Below are positions 7,425 to 13,694 of a stretch of 48,908 bases of DNA, piece by piece. Within the stretch, counting starts at the first letter, position 1; the number at the start of each line of letters is the position of its first letter. The stretch covers positions 1-48,908 of the forward strand of contig PAAT01000170.1 in assembly GCA_002698965.1 (NCBI GenBank). The letters are read 5' to 3'. A program made the translations under genes and the position numbers. Source of the DNA: Rhodopirellula sp. GTDB lineage: Bacteria; Planctomycetota; Planctomycetia; Pirellulales; Pirellulaceae. The notes under the pieces are model-generated. The model ran no database searches. It saw only the letters and a list, made by a program, of their open reading frames with translations, and was not told the DNA's origin.

Positions 7425-7988
7425 ATGAGTAAAAAACGAACCAATCTCTATGAGATATACGACATGGGTAAATACCGACCGAAGTTTAACTGCGTTGTGG
7501 TGTTCAACAATATACATGAACCCAACACGCCGGATGACTTTGCAAAGGTGTTGAGAGATACGGCTGACCAATTAGAACGAATGAACCATGCGGAAGGGTC
7601 GTGCGTTATCAGAGACAAGAAAGGTAAATGCCGTGGCTTGTGGAGTGTCTCTGCTTTAGATGATGGCTTTGAACAAGCGCAGAACATGGGCCATTATGAG
7701 AAGATGGACTTACCAAAGCTGTTTGAATCCGACATGACATCAGAGCAACTAGAGAAACACAAGCAATGGAAAGAGAGCTTGAGACTTTATCGAAAGGTGG
7801 TGCTTAAAGATGATGTTTTATACGAACAGGAAGACAAATCATTTAGTGGTGATAAATACTGGGTACAAACAGAGGCAGCTTTATCACAGCACTTCGATGA
7901 TTATGAGATAGAATACTACAAAGGCCCAAGAGAATTAAGGGCTAACGGACACAAAGAATTCCTCAAAGGCTCCGATGATGAGATGTAA
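7425..7988 (+). CDS. Hypothetical phage protein (187 aa)
   Basis: The N-terminal half contains DDFAKVLRDTADQLERM ... GSCVIRDKKGKCRGLWSV, a pattern I have seen in small phage proteins of unknown function: an amphipathic helix followed by a short beta region of the type D-x-x-G-x-x-x-G. The C-terminal half is charged and helical. No signal peptide or enzyme motif. The gene follows copy 1 of the GTTACCCTAAA element and has no clear Shine-Dalgarno sequence. Confidence 0.6.
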   Translation: MSKKRTNLYEIYDMGKYRPKFNCVVVFNNIHEPNTPDDFAKVLRDTADQLERMNHAEGSCVIRDKKGKCRGLWSVSALDDGFEQAQNMGHYEKMDLPKLFESDMTSEQLEKHKQWKESLRLYRKVVLKDDVLYEQEDKSFSGDKYWVQTEAALSQHFDDYEIEYYKGPRELRANGHKEFLKGSDDEM

Positions 7989-8202
7989 ATGGTGCAGCGG
8001 TAGAGGGTACATAAATGTAGAGAGAGGATCATCCCTGTCTTACTGCTGCCCTGATTGTAATGGTTCAGGTGAGGAGCAACCAGAAGAGGAGGAGTGTGAA
8101 GAGTGTGGTGAATGGAATGAAAAGGATATGGACTGTAAAAATTGTGAAGAAATGAATGAGTATGAAAAAGAAATACAAGTTGGGAAATCACAACGGGCTT
8201 GA
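7975..8202 (+). CDS. DnaJ-type zinc-finger protein (75 aa)
   Basis: Two CxxCxGxG-type repeats are visible (C4-W-C7-SGRG and C25-C28-NGSG), the hallmark of the DnaJ/HSP40 cysteine-rich domain, followed by an acidic linker and two more pairs (C41-C44 and C54-C57). There is no J domain. Stand-alone DnaJ-like zinc fingers are common in phages and may bind a polypeptide or nucleic acid. The start overlaps the previous gene by 14 bases. Confidence 0.65.
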   Translation: MMRCKWCSGRGYINVERGSSLSYCCPDCNGSGEEQPEEEECEECGEWNEKDMDCKNCEEMNEYEKEIQVGKSQRA

Positions 8203-8491
8203 ATGCTCTCGTATATATATACAAAACAAGACGTTAGCGGAGTTTGGATTTAAACCAGGCTCCGTTTTTGTTTGCGAACAAGATGGCGAAGACTTCCTGT
8301 TACGGCTGGTTGTCTTGGAAGACGATGACATTGTATGGGGTGAGCCTCACACAGTATGTTACAAGGAGAAGCAAGGTGTATCAGTCATTGATATTTCTGG
8401 TCACTGGGTGCGAGACATCTTTGAAGGATACACCCACTACACATTAGATTACGAACAGGGTGTCATTAAAGTAGGAGGTGCAAATGAGTAG
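8162..8491 (+). CDS. Small protein with two SymE/AbrB-like half repeats (109 aa)
   Basis: Two similar segments are visible: IYIQNKTLAEFGFKPGSVFVCEQDG (about residues 18-42) and VIDISGHWVRDIFEGYTHYTLDYEQG (about 77-102). Both follow the pattern of a strand, an aromatic or Leu, a short helix, Gly or Phe, and a strand, as in SymE-type or AbrB-type swapped-hairpin domains. This is a by-eye resemblance, not a firm call. The start could also be the ATG at 8156. It overlaps the methyltransferase-like gene by eight bases. Confidence 0.5.
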   Translation: MKKKYKLGNHNGLECSRIYIQNKTLAEFGFKPGSVFVCEQDGEDFLLRLVVLEDDDIVWGEPHTVCYKEKQGVSVIDISGHWVRDIFEGYTHYTLDYEQGVIKVGGANE

Positions 8492-9074
8492 GACTGTCCT
8501 CTCCTTGTGCGACTACTCAGGTAGATGGTCAAAGCCATACAAGGATGCTGGTTACAATGTGATCCAAGTGGACATCAAGCACGGAGATGATGTGCGTTTA
8601 CTTGAGAAGATGAACCGTACCATACATGGAATACTTATGGCCCCACCATGTACTGAGTTTGCTGGGTCTGGTGCTAGGCATTGGAAGTCTAAGGCTGAGA
8701 AGACACCAGAGAAACTGACTAACAACCTGGCATTGGTTGATGCCTGTCTTCGAGCTGCACTTATTTATGAACCTGATTGGTGGGTACTTGAGAATCCCAT
8801 TGGCAGACTGAAGAACTATATCGGCGCGGCTCAGTATTGGTTTGATCCATGTGAGTATGCTGGCTGGTTGCCAAAGGATCAGCAGTACGATGAGCAATAC
8901 ACCAAGCGTACTGGTTTATGGGGTAGGTTTACCGTACCTGAAAAGAAAGCTTTACCGTCAGTGCAAGGTTCAAAGATGCACAATAAGTACGGTGGAAAAA
9001 GTGAGAGAACTAAAGAGATGAGAAGCATGACTCCATTAGGTTTTGCTACTGCATTTCACAACGCAAATAAATAA
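8484..9074 (+). CDS. Compact cytosine-C5 DNA methyltransferase-like protein (196 aa)
   Basis: The order of motifs follows the C5-cytosine methyltransferase core: a motif-I-like start (VLSLCDYSGRWSKPYKDAGY), an acidic residue after a strand (VIQVDIKHGDDV), the catalytic-type loop MAPPCTEF with PPC at 54-56, and ENPIGRL (ENP at 102-104) like the ENV motif. At 196 residues it is much shorter than typical enzymes and I see no target-recognition domain. Such short phage homologues may modify DNA, or may be altered enzymes acting on another substrate. The start at 8484 is fixed by AGGAGG at 8473-8478. Confidence 0.65.
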   Translation: MSRTVLSLCDYSGRWSKPYKDAGYNVIQVDIKHGDDVRLLEKMNRTIHGILMAPPCTEFAGSGARHWKSKAEKTPEKLTNNLALVDACLRAALIYEPDWWVLENPIGRLKNYIGAAQYWFDPCEYAGWLPKDQQYDEQYTKRTGLWGRFTVPEKKALPSVQGSKMHNKYGGKSERTKEMRSMTPLGFATAFHNANK

Positions 9075-9079
9075 CAACA

Positions 9080-9412
9080 ATGAAAACAATATTAGAACTA
9101 AAAATAGAAAGCACAGGTACGCATCAGTCTTTACAGGATCGCAAGTCTTTGGCTGTCCAAGTAAACAAGGATGGGTACGTTAAGTATTCGCTCTGGTTAG
9201 GGTGGAATACAGACGGAAAACCAGAGTGCTTATCAAGCTTATCCATATATCAGAGAGGTTTGGATGAAGATGCAAGGCATGGAAGATTACCAAGTAGTCC
9301 ATTAGAAGGAGAGTCAACCGAAGAGTTTGGCAAAAGAGTGATGGAAGTTATTACAAATCATAGCAAGTTTAATATTAAAGAAATAGTAAGGCCGTTTAAG
9401 TTTAATGATTGA
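9080..9412 (+). CDS. Hypothetical protein (110 aa)
   Basis: Not recognised. Alternating strands (LELKIESTGTHQSL, YVKYSLWLGWNTDGKPECL) suggest a small beta-rich fold. The gene starts five bases after the methyltransferase-like gene and overlaps the next by eight bases. Confidence 0.55.
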   Translation: MKTILELKIESTGTHQSLQDRKSLAVQVNKDGYVKYSLWLGWNTDGKPECLSSLSIYQRGLDEDARHGRLPSSPLEGESTEEFGKRVMEVITNHSKFNIKEIVRPFKFND

Positions 9413-9647
9413 GCTAAGTAAAACAGTAAGAAGGAGAAGCAGACTGCCAGTGTTCTATGCCAGGGGGCGCAAGGTTGTGGTCAGCTTGGAGGCAACCGAC
9501 ACAATATCCATAAGGGTACTGGGTTGCCGTAAAGAATCTGAGATGAGCATGACGTTCGAGGACTTCTATATGAATCGATGTCTTGCTAAGGCAGAGCAGA
9601 AACATAGAAAGAAAAAGAAAGTAAAGAGAAAGGTTAAACGTAAATGA
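9405..9647 (+). CDS. Small basic protein with Lys-rich tail (80 aa)
   Basis: Not recognised. The first 60 residues are mixed, with Arg clusters (VRRRSRLP) and beta-like strands; the last 15 residues are almost all Lys and Arg (KHRKKKKVKRKVKRK). The tail suggests binding to nucleic acid. It overlaps the previous gene by eight bases. Confidence 0.55.
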   Translation: MIELSKTVRRRSRLPVFYARGRKVVVSLEATDTISIRVLGCRKESEMSMTFEDFYMNRCLAKAEQKHRKKKKVKRKVKRK

Positions 9648-9669
9648 AAGTAAAAGAAATGGACATTAA

Positions 9670-9981
9670 ATGAAATGGTATAGGGGTGAGATTAAAGTTA
9701 TACTGAAGCAAGTCTTCAATGACTTCCCAGATAGTTACGCAGTCAACGGTGTCAATTGGATTGGCGCACCTAAGCTAACTCCTTGGTGTCATGTGACTAA
9801 TCCTTTAGGAAAGTTATATACTTGCAGAGGTGACTGGCCTACAGGTGTGGTGATTACAAGTCAGCAGTTGGATAAATTAGAAATGCTTTATGCTACTAGG
9901 TTTAACTCAAGACTTAGATATGTATTAGAAGTATATGATAAGAACAGAAACCCAGACATACCCTGCACTAACTACCAATAG
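9670..9981 (+). CDS. Hypothetical protein (103 aa)
   Basis: Not recognised. Trp-rich N-terminal part (MKWYRGEIKVILKQVF, NWIGAPKLTPWCHV). The ATG at 9670 lacks a clear Shine-Dalgarno sequence. This gene is the last before the structured non-coding segment at 10003-10134. Confidence 0.5.
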   Translation: MKWYRGEIKVILKQVFNDFPDSYAVNGVNWIGAPKLTPWCHVTNPLGKLYTCRGDWPTGVVITSQQLDKLEMLYATRFNSRLRYVLEVYDKNRNPDIPCTNYQ

Positions 9982-10002
9982 TGTACGGCAATAACAATTT
10001 TA

Positions 10003-10134
10003 GAGAGGGAGTAAGGATCGTGGTGCAGTGGTATCGCCATTGTTGTATTGCACTGAACACTTGGAAATCCCTTAGAACAAAGCGCAGGATTTTGTTGCGA
10101 GCTTCCACCTCCGCTTCTATGTTCACTCCCTCTC
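10003..10134 (+). ncRNA. Candidate structured RNA with four-way junction
   Basis: The gap between two genes can fold as a compact cloverleaf-like RNA. P1: GAGAGGGAGT 10003-10012 with ACTCCCTCTC 10125-10134, ten perfect pairs. P2: 10013-10018 with 10067-10073 (six pairs, one bulge), continued by P3: GTG-CAGTG 10023-10030 with CACTG-aa-CAC 10051-10060. P4: AACAAA 10076-10081 with TTTGTT 10091-10096. P5: GCGAG 10097-10101 with CTCCGC 10109-10114 (one bulged C, seven-base loop). P1 abuts P2 and P4 abuts P5. It is not a tRNA by length or sequence. The strand cannot be fixed; + is assumed from the neighbours. Confidence 0.5.
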
Positions 10135-10149
10135 GTCTTATGAAAGAAC

Positions 10150-10650
10150 ATGAAAGAAATAAAACTAAAATCATTCCTCCTTTTTAATAAAGAAAAGATT
10201 CAAGAGGTAATAGATTGGGCGGTAAAGAACCCTAAAGAAACAGGTGATTGGTACGGTGGCTATGATGAACCACCAAAGAAATCTCCAACAGTCCTGATAG
10301 TAGGCGATCAAGGTGTCTACTTTATGACAGGAGGTGCAGTCACAGATGACCACCCGATAGCATACGCCAATGGTTGTGATCCTGATAAGGATGAGTTCGA
10401 TGATTGGTGGGCTAAGAAAGGATCAACATGGGGTGGTGATGACGGGGTTGAGGTCTTTAATCTAGCTGCAATTCAAGGTGTAATAAATGAATGCACTAAG
10501 AATATGATAGTAGGATTCAATGAAAAAGAATTAACCCTTTTACCTGATGGCCCTGATGGTGAGATACACTTAACCGTTAGCACTCCCTCCTCACGGATGA
10601 CAGCAGAAGAAGCAGCACGAATTATTAATGAAGATACCAAAGCAGAATAA
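10150..10650 (+). CDS. DUF3085-like protein (166 aa)
   Basis: The run VGDQGVYFMTGGAVTDDHPIAYANGCDPD followed by DDWWAKKG and GGDDGVEVF fits the DUF3085 family, in which D-Q-G-V-Y, a Gly-Cys turn and G-G-D-D are conserved. DUF3085 proteins are found on plasmids and phages and have no known activity. The gene begins 15 bases after the candidate RNA and overlaps the next gene by 23 bases. Confidence 0.6.
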   Translation: MKEIKLKSFLLFNKEKIQEVIDWAVKNPKETGDWYGGYDEPPKKSPTVLIVGDQGVYFMTGGAVTDDHPIAYANGCDPDKDEFDDWWAKKGSTWGGDDGVEVFNLAAIQGVINECTKNMIVGFNEKELTLLPDGPDGEIHLTVSTPSSRMTAEEAARIINEDTKAE

Positions 10651-10888
10651 AGAATGGAATGAAGATGAGTGGCCTAAGTTTATACTAGCAACTCAAAGCC
10701 CTCGACCAATCGTTGTCCACCTACACAGGCCAAGGTTTGCTGGCAAGGTACACCATGCAGAAGATGGGAGTATAGGTATTGAGCCTAACTTCATCGACGA
10801 TCCTGAACTTGATGCAATAGATGTAGCCAGGTTGATGAGGGAAACAGGTGATTGGTACAGAGAGTTAACTAATTTTATGCAACAATAA
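10628..10888 (+). CDS. Hypothetical protein (86 aa)
   Basis: Not recognised. Acidic, with a Pro-rich first third (KIPKQNKEWNEDEWP) and a C-terminal helix (IDVARLMRETGDWYRELTNFM). It starts inside the previous gene. Confidence 0.5.
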   Translation: MKIPKQNKEWNEDEWPKFILATQSPRPIVVHLHRPRFAGKVHHAEDGSIGIEPNFIDDPELDAIDVARLMRETGDWYRELTNFMQQ

Positions 10889-10917
10889 TTTATGAACCCC
10901 AAAAAAATAAAAGCAAA

Positions 10918-11097
10918 ATGAAAATAACAAATAAAAATCAAGTACACCTTAACGATGATGAATCTTTATACGTTCACGTTGGAGGTAAGGTCATATACAT
11001 TGACAACGGAACAGACGAGATGATCGTGGATATGTGGGATGACGATGGTGATGATCAAGGTAAAGTAAAAATCTTACATAGAAAGGAGCAAGCATGA
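10918..11097 (+). CDS. Small acidic protein (59 aa)
   Basis: The frame is open from ATG 10918 to TGA 11095-11097 and overlaps the next ATG by ATGA. The protein is beta-like at first (SLYVHVGGKVIYIDNG), then Asp-rich (MWDDDGDDQGK). A nine-codon open frame (MNPKKIKAK) at 10892-10921 ends on its start codon, also as ATGA. Function unknown. Confidence 0.45.
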   Translation: MKITNKNQVHLNDDESLYVHVGGKVIYIDNGTDEMIVDMWDDDGDDQGKVKILHRKEQA

Positions 11098-11315
11098 TTA
11101 AGTACAAAGCAGAGTACGGAAGCAGTAACCATAATTACCAAACAAGATATTATTCAACAAGAGAGCAAGCTCAAGATGCATTAATGAAAAGAGTAGGAAG
11201 ATTCCGCTACCTTGGCGAAGTTGTTGGTGATGGGCGATGGGAGGATAAAAGGTATTGTGATGCGGCTCCTAGAAATGGAGGGCTAGTGACAATTCAAGAG
11301 AAGGAAACAGCATGA
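11094..11315 (+). CDS. Hypothetical protein (73 aa)
   Basis: Not recognised. Tyr-rich and basic N-terminus with one predicted helix (STREQAQDALMKRVGRF). AAGGAGCAAGC before the ATG is a good ribosome binding site. Coupled by ATGA overlaps to both neighbours. Confidence 0.55.
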   Translation: MIKYKAEYGSSNHNYQTRYYSTREQAQDALMKRVGRFRYLGEVVGDGRWEDKRYCDAAPRNGGLVTIQEKETA

Positions 11316-11728
11316 GTATACAAACAATAGATATTAACTTAGATGAGCAGTCAACTTTATGTAGTTACCGTAAAGGAGCATCAGGAAAGCGTAAGGTTTT
11401 ACAAATAACATACGAGATTGATGATGCAGATTGGTCTAGTGGAGATGATGATAGAGAAAAATGTGTGGAGAAATTAAGTGAATGGTTTGAAGGGCTAACC
11501 TTTAAGAATCAATTAGGAATATTTTACTCACAACATTACAATGCTAGTATGGGCGTGGTGGCTAATAATGATTGGTTCGACACAATGAACTTAGGTTGTC
11601 CGTTTCAAGACATGGTGTTTGCAGCACAATCTAGGATATTAAAAAGGTATGCACCTTGGATACCGGGAACAGGTTTTAATTTAGAACTATTTACAACTGG
11701 GATTAAGTACAAAGAGGAACAAGTATGA
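11312..11728 (+). CDS. Hypothetical protein (138 aa)
   Basis: Not recognised. An N-terminal beta-like region (KRKVLQITYEIDDADW) is followed by a charged helix (DDREKCVEKLSEWFEGL) and an aromatic-rich second half. It overlaps both neighbours by four bases. Confidence 0.55.
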   Translation: MSIQTIDINLDEQSTLCSYRKGASGKRKVLQITYEIDDADWSSGDDDREKCVEKLSEWFEGLTFKNQLGIFYSQHYNASMGVVANNDWFDTMNLGCPFQDMVFAAQSRILKRYAPWIPGTGFNLELFTTGIKYKEEQV

Positions 11729-11934
11729 CACCAAGAAAAGAAAAAATATTGGAGACTATTAAAGATGATTACGAAGCATTGGTATTTGGTTTATGGCTAA
11801 GTATTACTGCTCCGACAGAAGAGAAGTCTAAAGAATGTGTTAAGATGGCAGAATCTATAAGTGCAAAGCTAACTAAAGAAGAAGTTGAGAGAGCTAAAGC
11901 TGAAGCGGAACGGCACGTTAGGTGGCACGAATAA
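11725..11934 (+). CDS. Small helical protein (69 aa)
   Basis: Not recognised. Almost entirely helical in appearance, with a charged Ala/Glu/Lys-rich C-terminus (LTKEEVERAKAEAERHVRW). Good GAGGAACAAGT ribosome site before the ATG; the same sequence precedes the next gene. Confidence 0.5.
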   Translation: MTPRKEKILETIKDDYEALVFGLWLSITAPTEEKSKECVKMAESISAKLTKEEVERAKAEAERHVRWHE

Positions 11935-11946
11935 CGAGGAACAAGT

Positions 11947-12273
11947 ATGAACCTTTGGGAAGAGAAAATAAATATCGGCAGATCAATCTATGAGATCGGG
12001 TCAGGCAAGACGGTTACTCTGCATTACAACGAAGATACAACGGAAGATGATGTTATCCCAGACCCTCCCAGTGAGCTATCTGATTATGGTTACATGGTTT
12101 CTTGTGAGAAAAATAATTACTATCCAAGTATCCAAGGCGAGTTGCGTATAACAGGTGACACAGTAAGTGCTAGTGTTGAGGTTGAGGAATCGGGTGAATC
12201 AATGGCCAAGTGGTACGCAGAAACATTGATAGGTAAGATCGAAGAACAAATGAAAGAGAAAGAAGAAGCATGA
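11947..12273 (+). CDS. Hypothetical acidic protein (108 aa)
   Basis: Not recognised. Beta-rich and acidic (SVEVEESGESMAKWYAETLIGKIEEQMKEKEEA at its end, a helix). It starts after a GAGGAACAAGT site and ends in an ATGA overlap with the next gene. Confidence 0.55.
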   Translation: MNLWEEKINIGRSIYEIGSGKTVTLHYNEDTTEDDVIPDPPSELSDYGYMVSCEKNNYYPSIQGELRITGDTVSASVEVEESGESMAKWYAETLIGKIEEQMKEKEEA

Positions 12274-12530
12274 GTGAACCAAGACACGCAATAATATATC
12301 GGGATGCTATCAAAGAGAAATGGTGGCTAGAGATTGTGCAATGGGATGTTGAGAAGAAGACGGATGCTTTGTCTGACAACGCAGATACCTTTGGCCCATT
12401 TGAAAACTCAGAGCAAGCAGAGGAGTATGCTAGTGATAACTTCCAGAACACAGGGTTTGAGATACCCGTGCTAGACCCAGATGTTTTTGCATACCTATCA
12501 CCACCAAAGGATTACGAAAAATTAAAATAA
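12270..12530 (+). CDS. Hypothetical acidic protein (86 aa)
   Basis: Not recognised. It opens with a strand-like segment (RHAIIYRDAIKEKWWLEIVQWD) and is rich in Asp and Glu afterward. It is the last + strand gene before the single minus-strand gene, which it faces across a 58-base gap. I see no clear terminator in that gap. Confidence 0.5.
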   Translation: MSEPRHAIIYRDAIKEKWWLEIVQWDVEKKTDALSDNADTFGPFENSEQAEEYASDNFQNTGFEIPVLDPDVFAYLSPPKDYEKLK

Positions 12531-12588
12531 CTACCACACCCACACTATGTATTCATCATCAAAGTATCCATCTGGTATGATGTCATAG

Positions 12589-12858
12589 TTAACCGAGGTG
12601 TTTCCATTCGTCGCCGTCTTCCTCTTCTTCCTCGTACTCTTCTTCCTCGTACTCTTCTTCGTCTTCGTATTCAACTTGATCCTCTGGTAAGTCATCAACT
12701 GTTGCAGCTCCCCATAGTAATTGATTAAGAAACAGTTGCTTGGCAATCTCCAATGATCCAACGATCTGAGCATTAGTTAAGTCGAATTCCTTAACAGCAT
12801 AGTCAGTAGAATTGGTCAGCATCTTTATGAAAGCCGCACTCTGTTCTTTGTTTGTCAT
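12589..12858 (-). CDS. Acidic-tailed protein, only minus-strand gene (89 aa)
   Basis: Reading the minus strand from ATG 12858, residues 1-55 look like a normal helical domain (MTNKEQSAAFIKMLTNSTDYAVKEFDLTN...), and residues about 56-84 are nearly all Glu and Asp with regular Tyr (EDEEEYEEEEYEEEEE). The tail is encoded by a short 15-bp tandem repeat. An upstream start at 12903 is possible. Being opposite to every other gene, it may be under separate control, for example a lysogeny or early regulatory gene; an acidic tail could mimic DNA. Both ideas are inference. Confidence 0.55.
   Translation of the reverse strand: MTNKEQSAAFIKMLTNSTDYAVKEFDLTNAQIVGSLEIAKQLFLNQLLWGAATVDDLPEDQVEYEDEEEYEEEEYEEEEEDGDEWKHLG
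12622..12660. repeat. 15-bp tandem repeat coding for the acidic tail
   Basis: The unit CTCTTCTTCCTCGTA occurs exactly twice (12622-12636 and 12637-12651) and a nine-base partial third unit follows. On the minus strand it encodes the Tyr-Glu-Glu-Glu-Glu repeats of the acidic protein, so copy number could change tail length by slippage. Confidence 0.75.
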
Positions 12859-12929
12859 GTGATTATGATTCCATTTAATTAGAAGGATGCAAGTGTATTG
12901 CAAATTCCTTTGACCGATGGAATATACCT

Positions 12930-12940
12930 GTTACCCTAAA
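12930..12940 (+). promoter_or_regulatory. GTTACCCTAAA element, copy 2
   Basis: Exact copy in the divergent gap before the HTH-like gene, three bases before the ATG at 12944. It is preceded by T, as are copies 3, 4 and 5. If it is a promoter for the 12944 gene the transcript would be nearly leaderless. The same upstream bases GGAATA precede both this copy and copy 3. Confidence 0.55.
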
Positions 12941-12943
12941 TTC

Positions 12944-13426
12944 ATGCGAGCAACACGCTTGTTCTGGGAGAGAGTGCAGGATTTTCCTCCTGTGTTATGC
13001 CGTCTCCTGGCTAAACACGATGCTCCACCAAAGACTTGGCAAGCCTTAACGCATGAGGAAATTGCTGATCGAAGTGGGCTAGATGTACTTGAAGTGATGG
13101 CATTGTCTAAGCGAACAAGCTGGGACGGTGTTGACTTGGGTAGGTTTCGGCAGTTTACACAGGCTTGTGGTATAGATTTTCTAAACTCCAAGCACATGAT
13201 TAGGGTGAGAGATTATGTAAGAAAGCGTGGACGATTTGCATACCTAAAGCGTGACCCTCTATGGGATGTATACTACAGCCCCTTAATAAAAATTTGGAGA
13301 GACTCCTATGCTAGAAGAACAGGATTGGGTAAAGATTCAAGAGAAGGTAGCCAGCAACAAGAACATAAAGAACTACGAGTTAAAGCTGGAGAAGGAAGCG
13401 CAAAAGATAAAGGAAAGAGAAGCTAA
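12944..13426 (+). CDS. Putative helix-turn-helix protein upstream of the integrase (160 aa)
   Basis: Residues about 33-60 (TWQALTHEEIADRSGLDVLEVMALSK) read as a helix-turn-helix of the Xre or sigma-region-4 kind. The rest is basic (VRDYVRKRGRFAYLKRD). The ATG at 12944 is used because the element at 12930 lies between it and an in-frame ATG at 12917, but 12917 is possible. The last 40 codons overlap the next gene by 119 bases and look less protein-like, so the ancestral stop may have been earlier. As first gene of the unit leading to integrase and terminase, a regulator is a reasonable inference. Confidence 0.55.
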   Translation: MRATRLFWERVQDFPPVLCRLLAKHDAPPKTWQALTHEEIADRSGLDVLEVMALSKRTSWDGVDLGRFRQFTQACGIDFLNSKHMIRVRDYVRKRGRFAYLKRDPLWDVYYSPLIKIWRDSYARRTGLGKDSREGSQQQEHKELRVKAGEGSAKDKGKRS

Positions 13427-13694
13427 TAAGGTCAACTTCCATGATGAAATAAGAGATCTTCACAGTAAGATAAGGGTTTTAAATGGTGAGATCCGTCACA
13501 AACAGGTGATGATTAATGCTCAAGACAGGGCTGTCGTTGCTTGTCAGAAAAGGATAACTGAAACTAAATTTAAAATAGCTAACATCAGGGATAAGATAAT
13601 TATTAAGCAGGAAGAAGCTGCTCTCAAAAGGAGAAGGACAGAGTTCAGAAGGAAAGTATTAAAAGACAAGGTAAGTGAATTATGGAATCAATAA
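13308..13694 (+). CDS. Coiled-coil protein (128 aa)
   Basis: Nearly the whole length is a charged heptad-type helix, for example KEAQKIKEREANKVNFHDEI and KRITETKFKIANIRDKIIIK. It starts after GGAGAG and overlaps the integrase gene by 13 bases. No enzyme motif is seen. It could be an accessory factor for integrase or terminase, from position only. Confidence 0.6.
   Translation: MLEEQDWVKIQEKVASNKNIKNYELKLEKEAQKIKEREANKVNFHDEIRDLHSKIRVLNGEIRHKQVMINAQDRAVVACQKRITETKFKIANIRDKIIIKQEEAALKRRRTEFRRKVLKDKVSELWNQ

Noticed and set aside
9968..10187. Open frames on both strands across the candidate RNA
   Set aside because: Both begin at arbitrary starts without ribosome sites, overlap real genes on either side, and run through strongly paired arms; the pairing explains the sequence better.
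12859..12943. Sigma-70 promoters in the divergent gap (TTGCAA with AATATA, and a CATAAT near the minus-strand start)
   Set aside because: Hexamers match poorly and spacing is off for both directions, so no call is made beyond the GTTACCCTAAA element.
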